DNA of 64,000 nt from positions 62,001-126,000 of the forward strand of contig NZ_LYBV02000017.1 in assembly GCF_001660705.2 (NCBI RefSeq), read 5' to 3'. Position 1 is the stretch's first letter. Every line of letters begins with the position of its first letter. Source of the DNA: Saccharicrinis aurantiacus (GTDB taxonomy: Bacteria > Bacteroidota > Bacteroidia > Bacteroidales > Marinilabiliaceae). A program made the position numbers and the translations under genes. Below are positions 34,278 to 42,554 of this stretch, piece by piece. A model generated the notes under the pieces. It was not told where the DNA came from and did no database searches. It saw only the letters and a program-made list of their open reading frames with translations.

Positions 34278-35285
34278 CTATTCTATTTCGAAGGGATAAA
34301 TAACCTTCCAATCCTTTGCCATGTCAATAACAGCCCAATCTTCTTTTTCGGCTATATCTAAACCTTTGTCTAATCGGCCAACATGCGAGTCTCTATCATA
34401 AGCCCATTCTCTCACAGAATCTGTATGATGCAGATAAAGCATAAAACTTGGTCCTGATCCTGAAGATGTATACTGCAGCATTTGTAAATCACCATCTGAA
34501 TTACCAGAAGCAAATACCGGTTTTTTACCAATGTATTGATGAATACCAACGGGCTTTCCCTCTTTATCATCAATAAAATTTATCTTAGGCAGTTTTCTGA
34601 TGATCATTTCATTGTTTTCAAAAACAAATTCTGCTGCTAAACTGCTCCCAATTACTTGGTCAGATGGAATATTATAAGCTTCATCAGACCAAACTCTTAT
34701 AAAATCGACACCGCCGCCAGATACTATAAATGTTTTAAACTGATTTTGTTGGAGGTATTGAAGTAACTCAAGCATGGGTTGATAAATGAGTTCATTATAC
34801 TTTTTATCAAACCTTGGATGCCTAGCTTTTTCGAACCATGCTTGTACCGATGCATTAAACTCTTCGCTGCTCATTCCGGCATGTGTAGCCATAACTAGTT
34901 CAAGTATGCCATGCTTACCAAAACTGATTAATTTTTCCATATCATTATCCAAAACAGCTTTGTAAGGATAGGTTTCAGCCCATTCGGGATGCTGCTCAGC
35001 TTGTTCTTTAATTCGGTCGATAGCAAACTTTAATTGAAAATAATAAGGCTGTTCTGACCAAAGATTACCATCATTATCAAATGTGGCTATTCTATCTTCT
35101 ATAGAGATATAGTTGGAGCTATTTTCATCAATGGCAGCTTCAACAAAACTTATTATTGATTTTTTAACGTCTCCTTCATTCCATGAAGGAAGAGGGTCTT
35201 TATTGTTTTTACCATTATTGTTATGGCATGCTGCAAGCAAAGTAAAACAAGAAATTATTAGAATGTAAATGGTTTGTTTTTTCAT
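34278..35285 (-). CDS. HAD-superfamily phosphatase lipoprotein
   Basis: A 335-residue protein from the ATG at 35285 (a longer TTG reading would overlap the barrel gene). The signal ends LLAAC (Cys20). HAD motif I is ATFDNDGNLW (Asp70, Asp72), motif II is TFIVSGGGVDF, and motif IV is FASGNSDGDLQML; the cap is helical with GKHGILELVMATHAGMSSEEF. It belongs to the phosphoserine-phosphatase-like branch, secreted and membrane-anchored. Family enzymes of this secreted type are often found beside BamA-like and sulfatase genes, but no substrate is established. It starts 14 bases downstream of the BamA-like gene stop, so co-transcription is likely. Confidence 0.85.
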   Translation of the reverse strand: MKKQTIYILIISCFTLLAACHNNNGKNNKDPLPSWNEGDVKKSIISFVEAAIDENSSNYISIEDRIATFDNDGNLWSEQPYYFQLKFAIDRIKEQAEQHPEWAETYPYKAVLDNDMEKLISFGKHGILELVMATHAGMSSEEFNASVQAWFEKARHPRFDKKYNELIYQPMLELLQYLQQNQFKTFIVSGGGVDFIRVWSDEAYNIPSDQVIGSSLAAEFVFENNEMIIRKLPKINFIDDKEGKPVGIHQYIGKKPVFASGNSDGDLQMLQYTSSGSGPSFMLYLHHTDSVREWAYDRDSHVGRLDKGLDIAEKEDWAVIDMAKDWKVIYPFEIE

Positions 35286-35299
35286 AGTTATTGTATAAA

Positions 35300-36481
35300 T
35301 CAAAATGCTTGATTAAAATTAAAATAGATGCCGCTTGTTTCGCGTCCAATCCCGTAATCGAGGCGCATATGCATGCGAGGTTGAAGTTCTAATCTGTAAC
35401 CAACACCAAAATTAGGGAGCCATTGATTATTGTTATCCTCCAATGTATCAAAATCGAAAATAGTACCCGATCCAGCCCAAACAACTGCACCATGTTTACC
35501 TACTTCACCTGTTTTATCTAAAAACATATGTCGGTATTCAGCTAAAAAGAAAAACATACTTTCGTCGCGAAACCTACCCCATTGGTAACCACGCAAATCA
35601 AACGGAGTTCCAAGCTGAGACATTTCTCCGTAAGGAACCTCTCCTGCAGCAACTCTTGCTTTTAGTTGCCAAGCTAGTGTCATACCATCTCTATTAACGG
35701 TTTCAAACTGGCGGTAATCAAGTGCATAAATCTGATAATTATTATCGCCTCCTAATCCTGTGGAGTAAAAGGTACTTACTAAATCAATGAGCATACCTTC
35801 TCTTGAGTCAACAGGAATATCGCGCGAATCGTACCTTAGCATTACACCCAAACCAGAATTCAATGGTTTATCCTTAAACTTAATGAAGTTAGGGTCCTCT
35901 TCTACACCCATACTAGGATCTGTTCCTTTGGTATAATTGTAATCTACATTAAGGCCCACAAAGTAGTTCTTCTTAAACTGATAGAGGAAACGTGGATTAA
36001 ACCACCACCACTGACGATTATACGCCGTAGTTTCTTCGCCCTTTGGTTTCTCATAGCCATTTTGATAACCAATTCCCCAATAGTGATCGGGCATATCTTT
36101 ATACCAAAAATCGCCATATATCCGTAATTTATCCTCGAACCAATAGGAACTTAAAATACCATTTGCCACAACTGCACCTGTAGTAGTATAGGCCAGTGTA
36201 ACAGGAAATGAAGATCTTTGGATGAGTTGATCGTTAGGATCAGTCTTAAAACTCATTAATCCGCCAAAGGCAACTAATCCGCCAAGTTCAGGGGTATATC
36301 CAGGGGCAACAATTGGACTAATGATAAATTTACCATCGGCAACTTTTTTAGCTCTTATGGAATCTTTCTGTGCTTTCTTCTGAGCCTTTTGTTGTTGCTT
36401 CTCTGAGGTATCGTTATCCTGTGCCGTTAGCATTTGCGATAAAACAAATACTGTAGTAAGTACTATTATTTTTATTTTCAT
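35300..36481 (-). CDS. BamA/TamA-like outer-membrane barrel (module 2)
   Basis: A 393-residue protein with SPI signal (ending LTAQ), a charged linker (EKQQQKAQKKAQKDSIRAKK) and a POTRA-less Omp85-type barrel: GKFIISPIVAPGYTPELG, the RYDSRDIPVDSREG motif, QLGTPFDLRGYQWGRFRDESMFFFLAEYRHMF (the RGYxxGRFRD loop-6 signature, well conserved) and a last strand GIYFNFNQAF. It has the same architecture as the protein at 22929-24206: signal, charged linker, barrel. Similarity between them is in motifs rather than throughout. It is followed by the HAD phosphatase lipoprotein gene. Confidence 0.85.
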   Translation of the reverse strand: MKIKIIVLTTVFVLSQMLTAQDNDTSEKQQQKAQKKAQKDSIRAKKVADGKFIISPIVAPGYTPELGGLVAFGGLMSFKTDPNDQLIQRSSFPVTLAYTTTGAVVANGILSSYWFEDKLRIYGDFWYKDMPDHYWGIGYQNGYEKPKGEETTAYNRQWWWFNPRFLYQFKKNYFVGLNVDYNYTKGTDPSMGVEEDPNFIKFKDKPLNSGLGVMLRYDSRDIPVDSREGMLIDLVSTFYSTGLGGDNNYQIYALDYRQFETVNRDGMTLAWQLKARVAAGEVPYGEMSQLGTPFDLRGYQWGRFRDESMFFFLAEYRHMFLDKTGEVGKHGAVVWAGSGTIFDFDTLEDNNNQWLPNFGVGYRLELQPRMHMRLDYGIGRETSGIYFNFNQAF

Positions 36482-36567
36482 TGTTTAGGCGTTAAAATAA
36501 AATGTATTCTTTTCTTCTAGGGTTGAAGGAAGAGTGAGCTTTACTATGAAATTTTCAATGGTTAATT

Positions 36568-37089
36568 CTAAAAATTATAACCAAGGGCAAGCGATGTGGA
36601 ATAAGTGCTGTGAATATGTTTGTAATCGTAAAATATTCCAGGACTGAGGACCCATTTATCCGACAAATGAATGCCATATTCAGTACCAATTCTGGCTACA
36701 AATAATTGATGGTGCTTGTCCATTTCAATTCCAGAACCTAACATTACACTCCAATGTTCTATTATATTATACATTGCTCCAACTACTACTATAGTTGCAT
36801 TCTCGCGCATAATGTCTTTTCCTGAAACTAAATAATGGTCTAATTCAAAATCAACAACAGCTATTAATTCAAACTTATGAGATAGCTTTCTGATATAGTC
36901 TATTCCAATGGAAGGAACAAAGTGACCAAGATCATTTTGAGATTCTATTTTTACGCCATCAGGTAGGTAAGCATATCCAAAGGCAATGGAGAGCGTGTTT
37001 TTATTATGCACACTCATTGGCTCGTGCTCTTGCGCATTCAAGAATGTATAGCAAATAATAAATAAACCTAAAATGATATGTTTGATCAT
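36568..37089 (-). CDS. Small outer-membrane beta-barrel protein
   Basis: A 173-residue protein with an SPI signal (ending LNAQ) and alternating strands typical of eight-stranded barrels: TLSIAFGYAYLPDG, FVPSIGIDYIRKLSHKFELIAVVDFEL, TIVVVGAMYNIIEHWSVMLGSGIEM, ARIGTEYGIHLSDKWVLSPGIFYDY and a final aromatic strand ALGYNF. It is probably a small porin-like or assembly-associated outer-membrane protein. It lies between the HdeD-like and BamA-like genes with gaps of about 80 bases. No specific family is recognised. Confidence 0.65.
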   Translation of the reverse strand: MIKHIILGLFIICYTFLNAQEHEPMSVHNKNTLSIAFGYAYLPDGVKIESQNDLGHFVPSIGIDYIRKLSHKFELIAVVDFELDHYLVSGKDIMRENATIVVVGAMYNIIEHWSVMLGSGIEMDKHHQLFVARIGTEYGIHLSDKWVLSPGIFYDYKHIHSTYSTSLALGYNF

Positions 37090-37161
37090 AATAAAAGCGT
37101 TAGGTAAACTGGGCCAGAAACTATATTCCAGCCCAGCTACTAGTGATAAATATTAACCCTA

Positions 37162-37800
37162 TTATTTACCAGCTAACTCAGAACGTAACTGGCTTTTTAA
37201 ATCCTCAAACTGATTGATCAATTCTCCTTTTATTCCTTTTGCAAGCTTATTTAGTTGTTTAAGCTTTATCGAATAGTAAATAGTATATATGCCTACGATA
37301 ACAAAGGCACTACCAGTAATTACAACCAACGATAAGCCCGAGAACAACGGATTTGCAATTAGTATAAATGAAAATAGCAGACCGATAATTCCCAATGCAA
37401 GAAGATTGCCCCATTCCATAATTCCATAGTTACGTAGGTCGATAGACATGCTTATTGCATAAATAGATCGATACATTACTGAGAAACCAACAAATAAGGG
37501 TAATGTAGTAATAGATATTCCTGGATGAATCAACAATATAATACCTATTAAAACATTTAATAATCCCATTGAGAGTGTCCATCCCCAACCATCAATCTCT
37601 TTTCTATTTGAAATAGCAAAGATGATTTCAGAAGTTCCGGAAACTAAAAACGAAAGCGTAAATATGAATGCTAAAGTTAAATATGATTCAAGCGGGGTTG
37701 CAAATACCCAGATACCCAATGCTATAAATATTAAGCCTGAAATAGTTAGTAAATACCAATGCTTCACTGAGTTTTTTGCAACTTTTAAGAAATTTGTCAT
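37162..37800 (-). CDS. HdeD-like (DUF308) membrane protein
   Basis: A 212-residue inner-membrane protein with six helices arranged as three two-helix DUF308 repeats: WYLLTISGLIFIALGIWVF, GWGWTLSMGLLNVLIGIILLIHPG, and WGNLLALGIIGLLFSFILIANPLF. A basic C-terminal tail (residues 180-212) follows. HdeD has been linked to acid resistance at high cell density in E. coli; elsewhere it is an uncharacterised stress membrane protein. It sits 26 bases downstream of the sulfatase stop and likely shares its transcript. Confidence 0.88.
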   Translation of the reverse strand: MTNFLKVAKNSVKHWYLLTISGLIFIALGIWVFATPLESYLTLAFIFTLSFLVSGTSEIIFAISNRKEIDGWGWTLSMGLLNVLIGIILLIHPGISITTLPLFVGFSVMYRSIYAISMSIDLRNYGIMEWGNLLALGIIGLLFSFILIANPLFSGLSLVVITGSAFVIVGIYTIYYSIKLKQLNKLAKGIKGELINQFEDLKSQLRSELAGK

Positions 37801-37826
37801 GATTAAAAATTATTAGGTTATAAAAA

Positions 37827-39335
37827 CTACATCTCAGTAACATTCCATGTTGCAGGTGCTTGCGCTGCAGGATAGTCCTTAAATGTTTGTTTAAATTCCA
37901 TTACATAACTACCTGCCCATCCAAACATAAATATATGGCGTGCATACCAATCGTGATATGAGTTGGTTTCGCGTGCTTTTTCGAAAGGATCCATTCTTAA
38001 ATCGAATAATAATGGCGCTTTTAATGGCTCTAATTTATACACCCACACATCTTGTCCATGGTGCTTTTGTTCCATATACATTGCTTTCCATCTATCAGCA
38101 AAACGAATGGCTGAAATTTGTGCAGCATCTGTACCATAAATAAAATACTTTCGTGGATTCTCTTCAGTTTTACCACTCCATAACGGTAACATATTATAAC
38201 CATCAAGGTGGTTTTTGAATGTTTTACCGTTCGACTGGAATGTTCCATCAAGAAGTTTCTGCGGAGTATCTTTATCACCTGCAGCTGCTAAAAGCGTAGG
38301 AACCCAATCAAGATGTGATGTTACATCATTAATAATTGTGCCTGGTTCAACGCCAAACTTCTCAGGAAATTTAGCAACACAAGGAACTCTAAATCCACCT
38401 TCCCAGTTGGTAGTTTTTTCGTTATTAAACCAGGTTACTCCGGCATCGGGCCAAGTAGCTTGGTGAACACCATTATCAGTAGTGAAGATTACAATTGTGT
38501 TTTCATCAACACCCAACTCCTTTAATTTAGCTGTGAACTGACCAACAATCCAATCTAACTTTAACATACCATCGGCATAATCATTTAAACCTGATTTGCC
38601 TTTCCACTCTTCGCTAACATGTGTCCAAAAGTGCATACCTGTTGTATTCATCCATGTAAACCAAGGAGTTCCTTCTTCAGTTTTATTTTCCATGAATTCA
38701 AAAGCTGCCGACATAAATTCATCATCAACAGTTTCCATACGTTTTTTTGTAAGCGGACCTGTATCTTTTATAGCTCCATCAGACGATGATTGAATTACAC
38801 CTCTTGGTTTTGGCACTCTTGCAGCCTCTGCTCCTCTTGGCCAATCTTCATGCTCTGGTTCTTCTTCTGCATTTAAGTGGTACAGGTTTCCGAAAAACTC
38901 ATCGAAACCATGATTTGTTGGAAGGTATTTATCTTGATCGCCAAAGTGGTTTTTACCAAACTGACCTGTGGCATATCCCAAAGGTTTTAGTAATTCTGCC
39001 AATGTAGCTGTTTGATCTTGTATACCAACATCAGCACCTGGTAATCCAACTTTTGAAAGCCCTGTACGAATAATATGCTGGCCTGTAATAAATGCAGATC
39101 GACCTGCAGTACAAGATTGTTCTGCGTAATAATCGGTAAACATTAATCCCTCTTTTCCTATTTGATCAATATTTGGTGTTTTATACCCCATCATTCCGTG
39201 ACCGTAAATACTAAGGTTGGGTGCACCAACATCATCACCCATTATTACTAAAATATTTGGCTTTTTGTTCTTTTGCGCTAAACCGGTAAGCGAGAAGCAG
39301 AACATTACCACAAACAAAATACTAACGTTTTTCAT
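37827..39335 (-). CDS. Secreted arylsulfatase with C-T-A-G-R active-site motif (module 2)
   Basis: A 502-residue sulfatase with SPI signal (ending GLAQ, residue 21). Metal site ILVIMGDDVGAPNLSIYG (Asp34, Asp35); activation motif QSCTAGRSAFITGQ, where Cys75 lies in C-x-A-x-R instead of the usual C-x-P-x-R. Further metal ligands in FTTDNGVHQATWPDAG and the base region GKNHFGD. It lacks the C-terminal lectin-like domain of the two module-1 enzymes and belongs to a different sulfatase subfamily. The Ala variant is tolerated by radical-SAM sulfatase maturases in known Cys-type enzymes; none is encoded in this window. The adjacent AraC gene (39582) may regulate it. Confidence 0.88.
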   Translation of the reverse strand: MKNVSILFVVMFCFSLTGLAQKNKKPNILVIMGDDVGAPNLSIYGHGMMGYKTPNIDQIGKEGLMFTDYYAEQSCTAGRSAFITGQHIIRTGLSKVGLPGADVGIQDQTATLAELLKPLGYATGQFGKNHFGDQDKYLPTNHGFDEFFGNLYHLNAEEEPEHEDWPRGAEAARVPKPRGVIQSSSDGAIKDTGPLTKKRMETVDDEFMSAAFEFMENKTEEGTPWFTWMNTTGMHFWTHVSEEWKGKSGLNDYADGMLKLDWIVGQFTAKLKELGVDENTIVIFTTDNGVHQATWPDAGVTWFNNEKTTNWEGGFRVPCVAKFPEKFGVEPGTIINDVTSHLDWVPTLLAAAGDKDTPQKLLDGTFQSNGKTFKNHLDGYNMLPLWSGKTEENPRKYFIYGTDAAQISAIRFADRWKAMYMEQKHHGQDVWVYKLEPLKAPLLFDLRMDPFEKARETNSYHDWYARHIFMFGWAGSYVMEFKQTFKDYPAAQAPATWNVTEM

Positions 39336-39518
39336 ACTATTATTTTTAGAGTTATTAAAATTTGAAGTGTTTTAACATGCAGTTATTGCATAGCAGGATA
39401 AACACCACAATATTTTAAGGCATAACATAAATTATTGTTTATGAGGATTTATGAACCCACTTATTTGAATCCTAAATTTGATCGTAAAACCCTATATATG
39501 TTACCATAAGGCCCCATG

Positions 39519-39533
39519 TGTCATTTGGTGACA
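39519..39533. promoter_or_regulatory. Possible operator upstream of the module-2 sulfatase
   Basis: TGTCA and TGACA arms around a 5-base spacer form a dyad 180 bases upstream of the sulfatase start and about 50 bases past the AraC stop. No promoter box is clear nearby. Confidence 0.3.
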
Positions 39534-39581
39534 AAACATATTTCACTTTATAACACAGGTATAAAAAAACTTAGATTGAGA

Positions 39582-40547
39582 TTAGAGTTCTCGATATTTC
39601 ATTGGTGATACTCCGGTCCAACGATTAAATGCCCTTATGAAATTAGAGTGGTTTGCATATCCTAAAGTGGCGGCTAATTCATTAATGGAGATAGATTCAT
39701 CTTTTATAGATCTGATGGCTTTTTTGAAGCGCCAGTTCTCAAGGATCGATGAGAATTCAGTTCCTTCTGCTTGTAGTTTTCTAATTAAACTCCGCGATGA
39801 CATATTCATAACATCGGAAAAATAGGAAAGGTTAGGTAACTTATTCGGTTCTATAGAGTCTAATAATAACTCTACCCTGCTCGATAAATCAGAATCAAAT
39901 AGAACTAATTCTTGCTCTATTATTTTATTCACCTTGTACTTGGTTAGGTCTACGGTTTTAAATATAAAACCCGAACAAGGCATATTATACTTAATGTTAA
40001 TGTTTTTACCAAAATCGATAAACGAATCTTCTTTTTGGGGCTCTTTAAATTGAAAGTGTATTTCTAATGGTTCCCAATTATTGCCTGTCGCAATTTGAAT
40101 TCCATCTAAAGTGTATAACATGGATAGTTTGATGGATAATTCACGACCTAAGGAAGGACGATCATCTACTTTTAGCATTAAAGAAGCTTTAGTGCCATCA
40201 ACATTCAAGGTCATTAACTCATTACTCATAATGAGATGATTATACTTACAAGCAGTTTGTGTAATTTGCAATAAATCGGGGGTGCGAATAATATGCTGTA
40301 CATTATCTGACAAGTCTTTAACACTAACTGAATCCTTAAAAAAATCTAGAAAGTGTATATCTTGTTTTTTTTGTATCTCTTCTAATAACAGGTACATTAA
40401 TTCCACAGGGATATAACTGTTTAAATTAAAACTATACCTATTTAAATCGCTTACCTTGAGGTAGGAATCAATGTTTACACCTTCGTTTCTTAACTTGTCG
40501 ATAATTGGTAAAACATATCCAGCTTCAACAATATGCAAATTGCTCAT
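39582..40547 (-). CDS. AraC family regulator with PF12625-type sensor domain (module 2)
   Basis: A 321-residue regulator. The N-terminal 200 residues match the Arabinose_bd/OruR-type domain (AGYVLPIIDKLRNEGVNIDSYL start, IPVELMYLLLEEI, and later ELSIKLSMLYTLDGI). The C-terminal AraC domain has LSYFSDVMNMSSRSLIRKLQAEGTEF and ISINELAATLGYANHSNFIRAFNRWTGVSPMKYREL. It is a different subfamily from the AraC at 27102. Its start is only 6 bases from the stop of the diacylglycerol kinase gene, so it is probably co-transcribed with the lipid genes, while the sulfatase block begins 246 bases downstream. Confidence 0.88.
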   Translation of the reverse strand: MSNLHIVEAGYVLPIIDKLRNEGVNIDSYLKVSDLNRYSFNLNSYIPVELMYLLLEEIQKKQDIHFLDFFKDSVSVKDLSDNVQHIIRTPDLLQITQTACKYNHLIMSNELMTLNVDGTKASLMLKVDDRPSLGRELSIKLSMLYTLDGIQIATGNNWEPLEIHFQFKEPQKEDSFIDFGKNINIKYNMPCSGFIFKTVDLTKYKVNKIIEQELVLFDSDLSSRVELLLDSIEPNKLPNLSYFSDVMNMSSRSLIRKLQAEGTEFSSILENWRFKKAIRSIKDESISINELAATLGYANHSNFIRAFNRWTGVSPMKYREL

Positions 40548-40553
40548 ATTATT

Positions 40554-41456
40554 TTATTTAGCTGATATGTAAGTATTGCTTTTTGTACTAATAAGCTGAA
40601 CTGCTCCTTTTAGCATTTCAATTTTTATCTCTTTGTAAAAATCAATAACCTCTCCATCGAGTTGTAATAAACGAGGCTTATCAAAAATTATTTCGGCGCT
40701 TTCGGTAGCGATAACCTGACCACTTTGATCATCCATAAATTGTTCATCAAACTTTGAAAGACCAGCCTTTATAAGGGATGTAAAATTGACTTCTTCTATT
40801 AAAACAATCTCAAACTGACCATCCATTGGGTTGCTTAGCTTATTTAAAGGAACCCCTGTACCGTATTTCCTGGCATTACATATTGCTGTCATTAAAACAT
40901 GACTCGATACCGTTTTGCCATTTGCGTTAACCGTAACTTTAAATGGAGATAATGTTTTAAGCGCCTCAATAAAATATTTGGCATAGGTGGCCATGCCTCT
41001 GTTTTCATCTTTCTCATAGGCTTCAACAATACTTGCATTTAAACCAACATCGCCAATGTGCATGGTATAGTGCTTATCGTTAATGAGAAGCATATCTAAG
41101 CCTTCAATCACATTCGACATAAGAATGTCTTTTAAGGCTTCCAAAGGATTCAGGTTAACAGATAATTCAACGGCCATTCCGTTGGCCGATCCTAAGGGAA
41201 TAATACCCATGGGAATATTCAAATTCAGCAAGGCAATAGCAGTAAAAAGTGTGGTTCCATCTCCACCAATTGAAACTACCCGCGTAGGCTTAAATGCATC
41301 AATTGCTTTTTGCACCTCAGCTTCATCGTTAGTACCTGTTGTTTTAAAAATCTCATACTTAACTCCGTAGTTGATACATAGAGCTCTGGCTTCTATTAAA
41401 AACGGCTCTTTATCAACTCCTCCGGAGATAGGATTTACTACAAATAATAGTTTCAT
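40554..41456 (-). CDS. Diacylglycerol/lipid kinase (YegS/DgkB type)
   Basis: A 300-residue soluble lipid kinase from the ATG at 41456 (MKLLFVVNPISGG); an ATG at 41462 is also possible, whereas a longer reading needs TTG. The nucleotide-binding signature VVSIGGDGTTLFTA (residues 61-74), IPLGSANGMAVELSV and the C-terminal DGQFEIVLIEEV and LQLDGEV blocks define the DAGK catalytic fold. It converts diacylglycerol or a related lipid to its phosphate. The next gene upstream encodes an App1-like phosphatidate phosphatase, i.e. the reverse reaction. Confidence 0.9.
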   Translation of the reverse strand: MKLLFVVNPISGGVDKEPFLIEARALCINYGVKYEIFKTTGTNDEAEVQKAIDAFKPTRVVSIGGDGTTLFTAIALLNLNIPMGIIPLGSANGMAVELSVNLNPLEALKDILMSNVIEGLDMLLINDKHYTMHIGDVGLNASIVEAYEKDENRGMATYAKYFIEALKTLSPFKVTVNANGKTVSSHVLMTAICNARKYGTGVPLNKLSNPMDGQFEIVLIEEVNFTSLIKAGLSKFDEQFMDDQSGQVIATESAEIIFDKPRLLQLDGEVIDFYKEIKIEMLKGAVQLISTKSNTYISAK

Positions 41457-41554
41457 GTGCATAATTTTATTTATCAATGGTCACATGGAACTCACAAATA
41501 AATTTTATCATCCGCCAGTATGTATATTCGGATAATTAAATTTACATGCTCGTT

Positions 41555-42481
41555 TCATATTACGTTTTTTAAAAGATCGGGATTAAATTTATCAAATGGA
41601 TTAAAATAGTTAATAGGTACACCTTCAGCTATCAAAGCGTCACAGCTCTTTTGCTGAAACTCCGTCCGAATTGGCCCTACCTGGCGAATAAAAACTAGCT
41701 TAATTCTGCTCCTATATTTTTTAATTACTTCGAGGTACACTTGCATATCATGCTGGGTATCATCCCCAATTAAAACATATGACTTGTTTCCTGACTGTTC
41801 AATTAATCGGCTAATTATATGGAATTTATGACTCTTTGATTTATTAGGCTTGAGTAATTGGTTCCATTTTAATAGAGGGGTTAAAAATAATGCACCCTTT
41901 GGCAAGTTATGATAAGATATGGTATCGCACAATAGGTTAAACAAATTACGCTCACTTCTTGATACATAAAAATAATTTGGTTTATACTGCTGTGTATACT
42001 CAAGCAAACTTTCAGTATAAGGTACCGTTTTTCGTTTTTGAGTTGTTTGAAGTAAGGTAGTAACTATCCGCTTAAAATGGTTTAAAGTATGCGAAACTAA
42101 AATAGTATCATCTATATCTGAAATTACATCAAAATTACTTTCGGATATCTTAAAAAAGAATGGATAAGACTGTACTATATCCAACATTTGATTATTACCA
42201 GAAATTGTAATTTTAGAACTACGATCGCAATCTTGGTTAACTGAAATACTAAACCCACCGTTCTCATCTGTTTGGGTATAATAATTTTGATTATTCAGGT
42301 TGATGTTAATATTCTGCTTTGAATAAGGCGTTTTAAAATAAGACTTAATGGTATTGGCAAAATGTGTGAGCTTACCCACATTTTCTTTCCTATTATGATG
42401 TTTTCCCGAGCATATGGATCCTTCTATGTAAGTATGCTTACTATTAAAGTTTATGATGATCAACTGCCAAACAACATACAT
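41555..42481 (-). CDS. App1-like phosphatidate phosphatase (DUF2183)
   Basis: A 308-residue HAD-fold lipid phosphatase. Catalytic motif FDVISDIDDTILVS (Asp122, Asp124), then YFYVSRSERNLFNLL and SYVLIGDDTQHDMQVYLEVIKKY, all signatures of the APP1 catalytic domain. The preceding 110 residues contain a small beta domain (ININLNNQNYYTQTDENGGFSI). Yeast App1 is a Mg-dependent phosphatidate phosphatase; bacterial members are uncharacterised. It lies between the UbiB-family gene and the diacylglycerol kinase gene, on the same strand, forming a lipid phosphorylation/dephosphorylation pair. Confidence 0.88.
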   Translation of the reverse strand: MYVVWQLIIINFNSKHTYIEGSICSGKHHNRKENVGKLTHFANTIKSYFKTPYSKQNININLNNQNYYTQTDENGGFSISVNQDCDRSSKITISGNNQMLDIVQSYPFFFKISESNFDVISDIDDTILVSHTLNHFKRIVTTLLQTTQKRKTVPYTESLLEYTQQYKPNYFYVSRSERNLFNLLCDTISYHNLPKGALFLTPLLKWNQLLKPNKSKSHKFHIISRLIEQSGNKSYVLIGDDTQHDMQVYLEVIKKYRSRIKLVFIRQVGPIRTEFQQKSCDALIAEGVPINYFNPFDKFNPDLLKNVI

Positions 42482-42554
42482 ACTAAGCTATTTTAAGAAT
42501 ATCAACTCATTTTGAAAACTGAAACTACATTATGTTTTTCTATTTGATAAGAGC

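Noticed and set aside
13078-40547. Classical polysaccharide utilisation locus
   Set aside because: Sulfatases are present but no SusC/SusD pair, glycoside hydrolase, polysaccharide lyase or hybrid two-component regulator was found; the single TonB receptor lacks SusC features.
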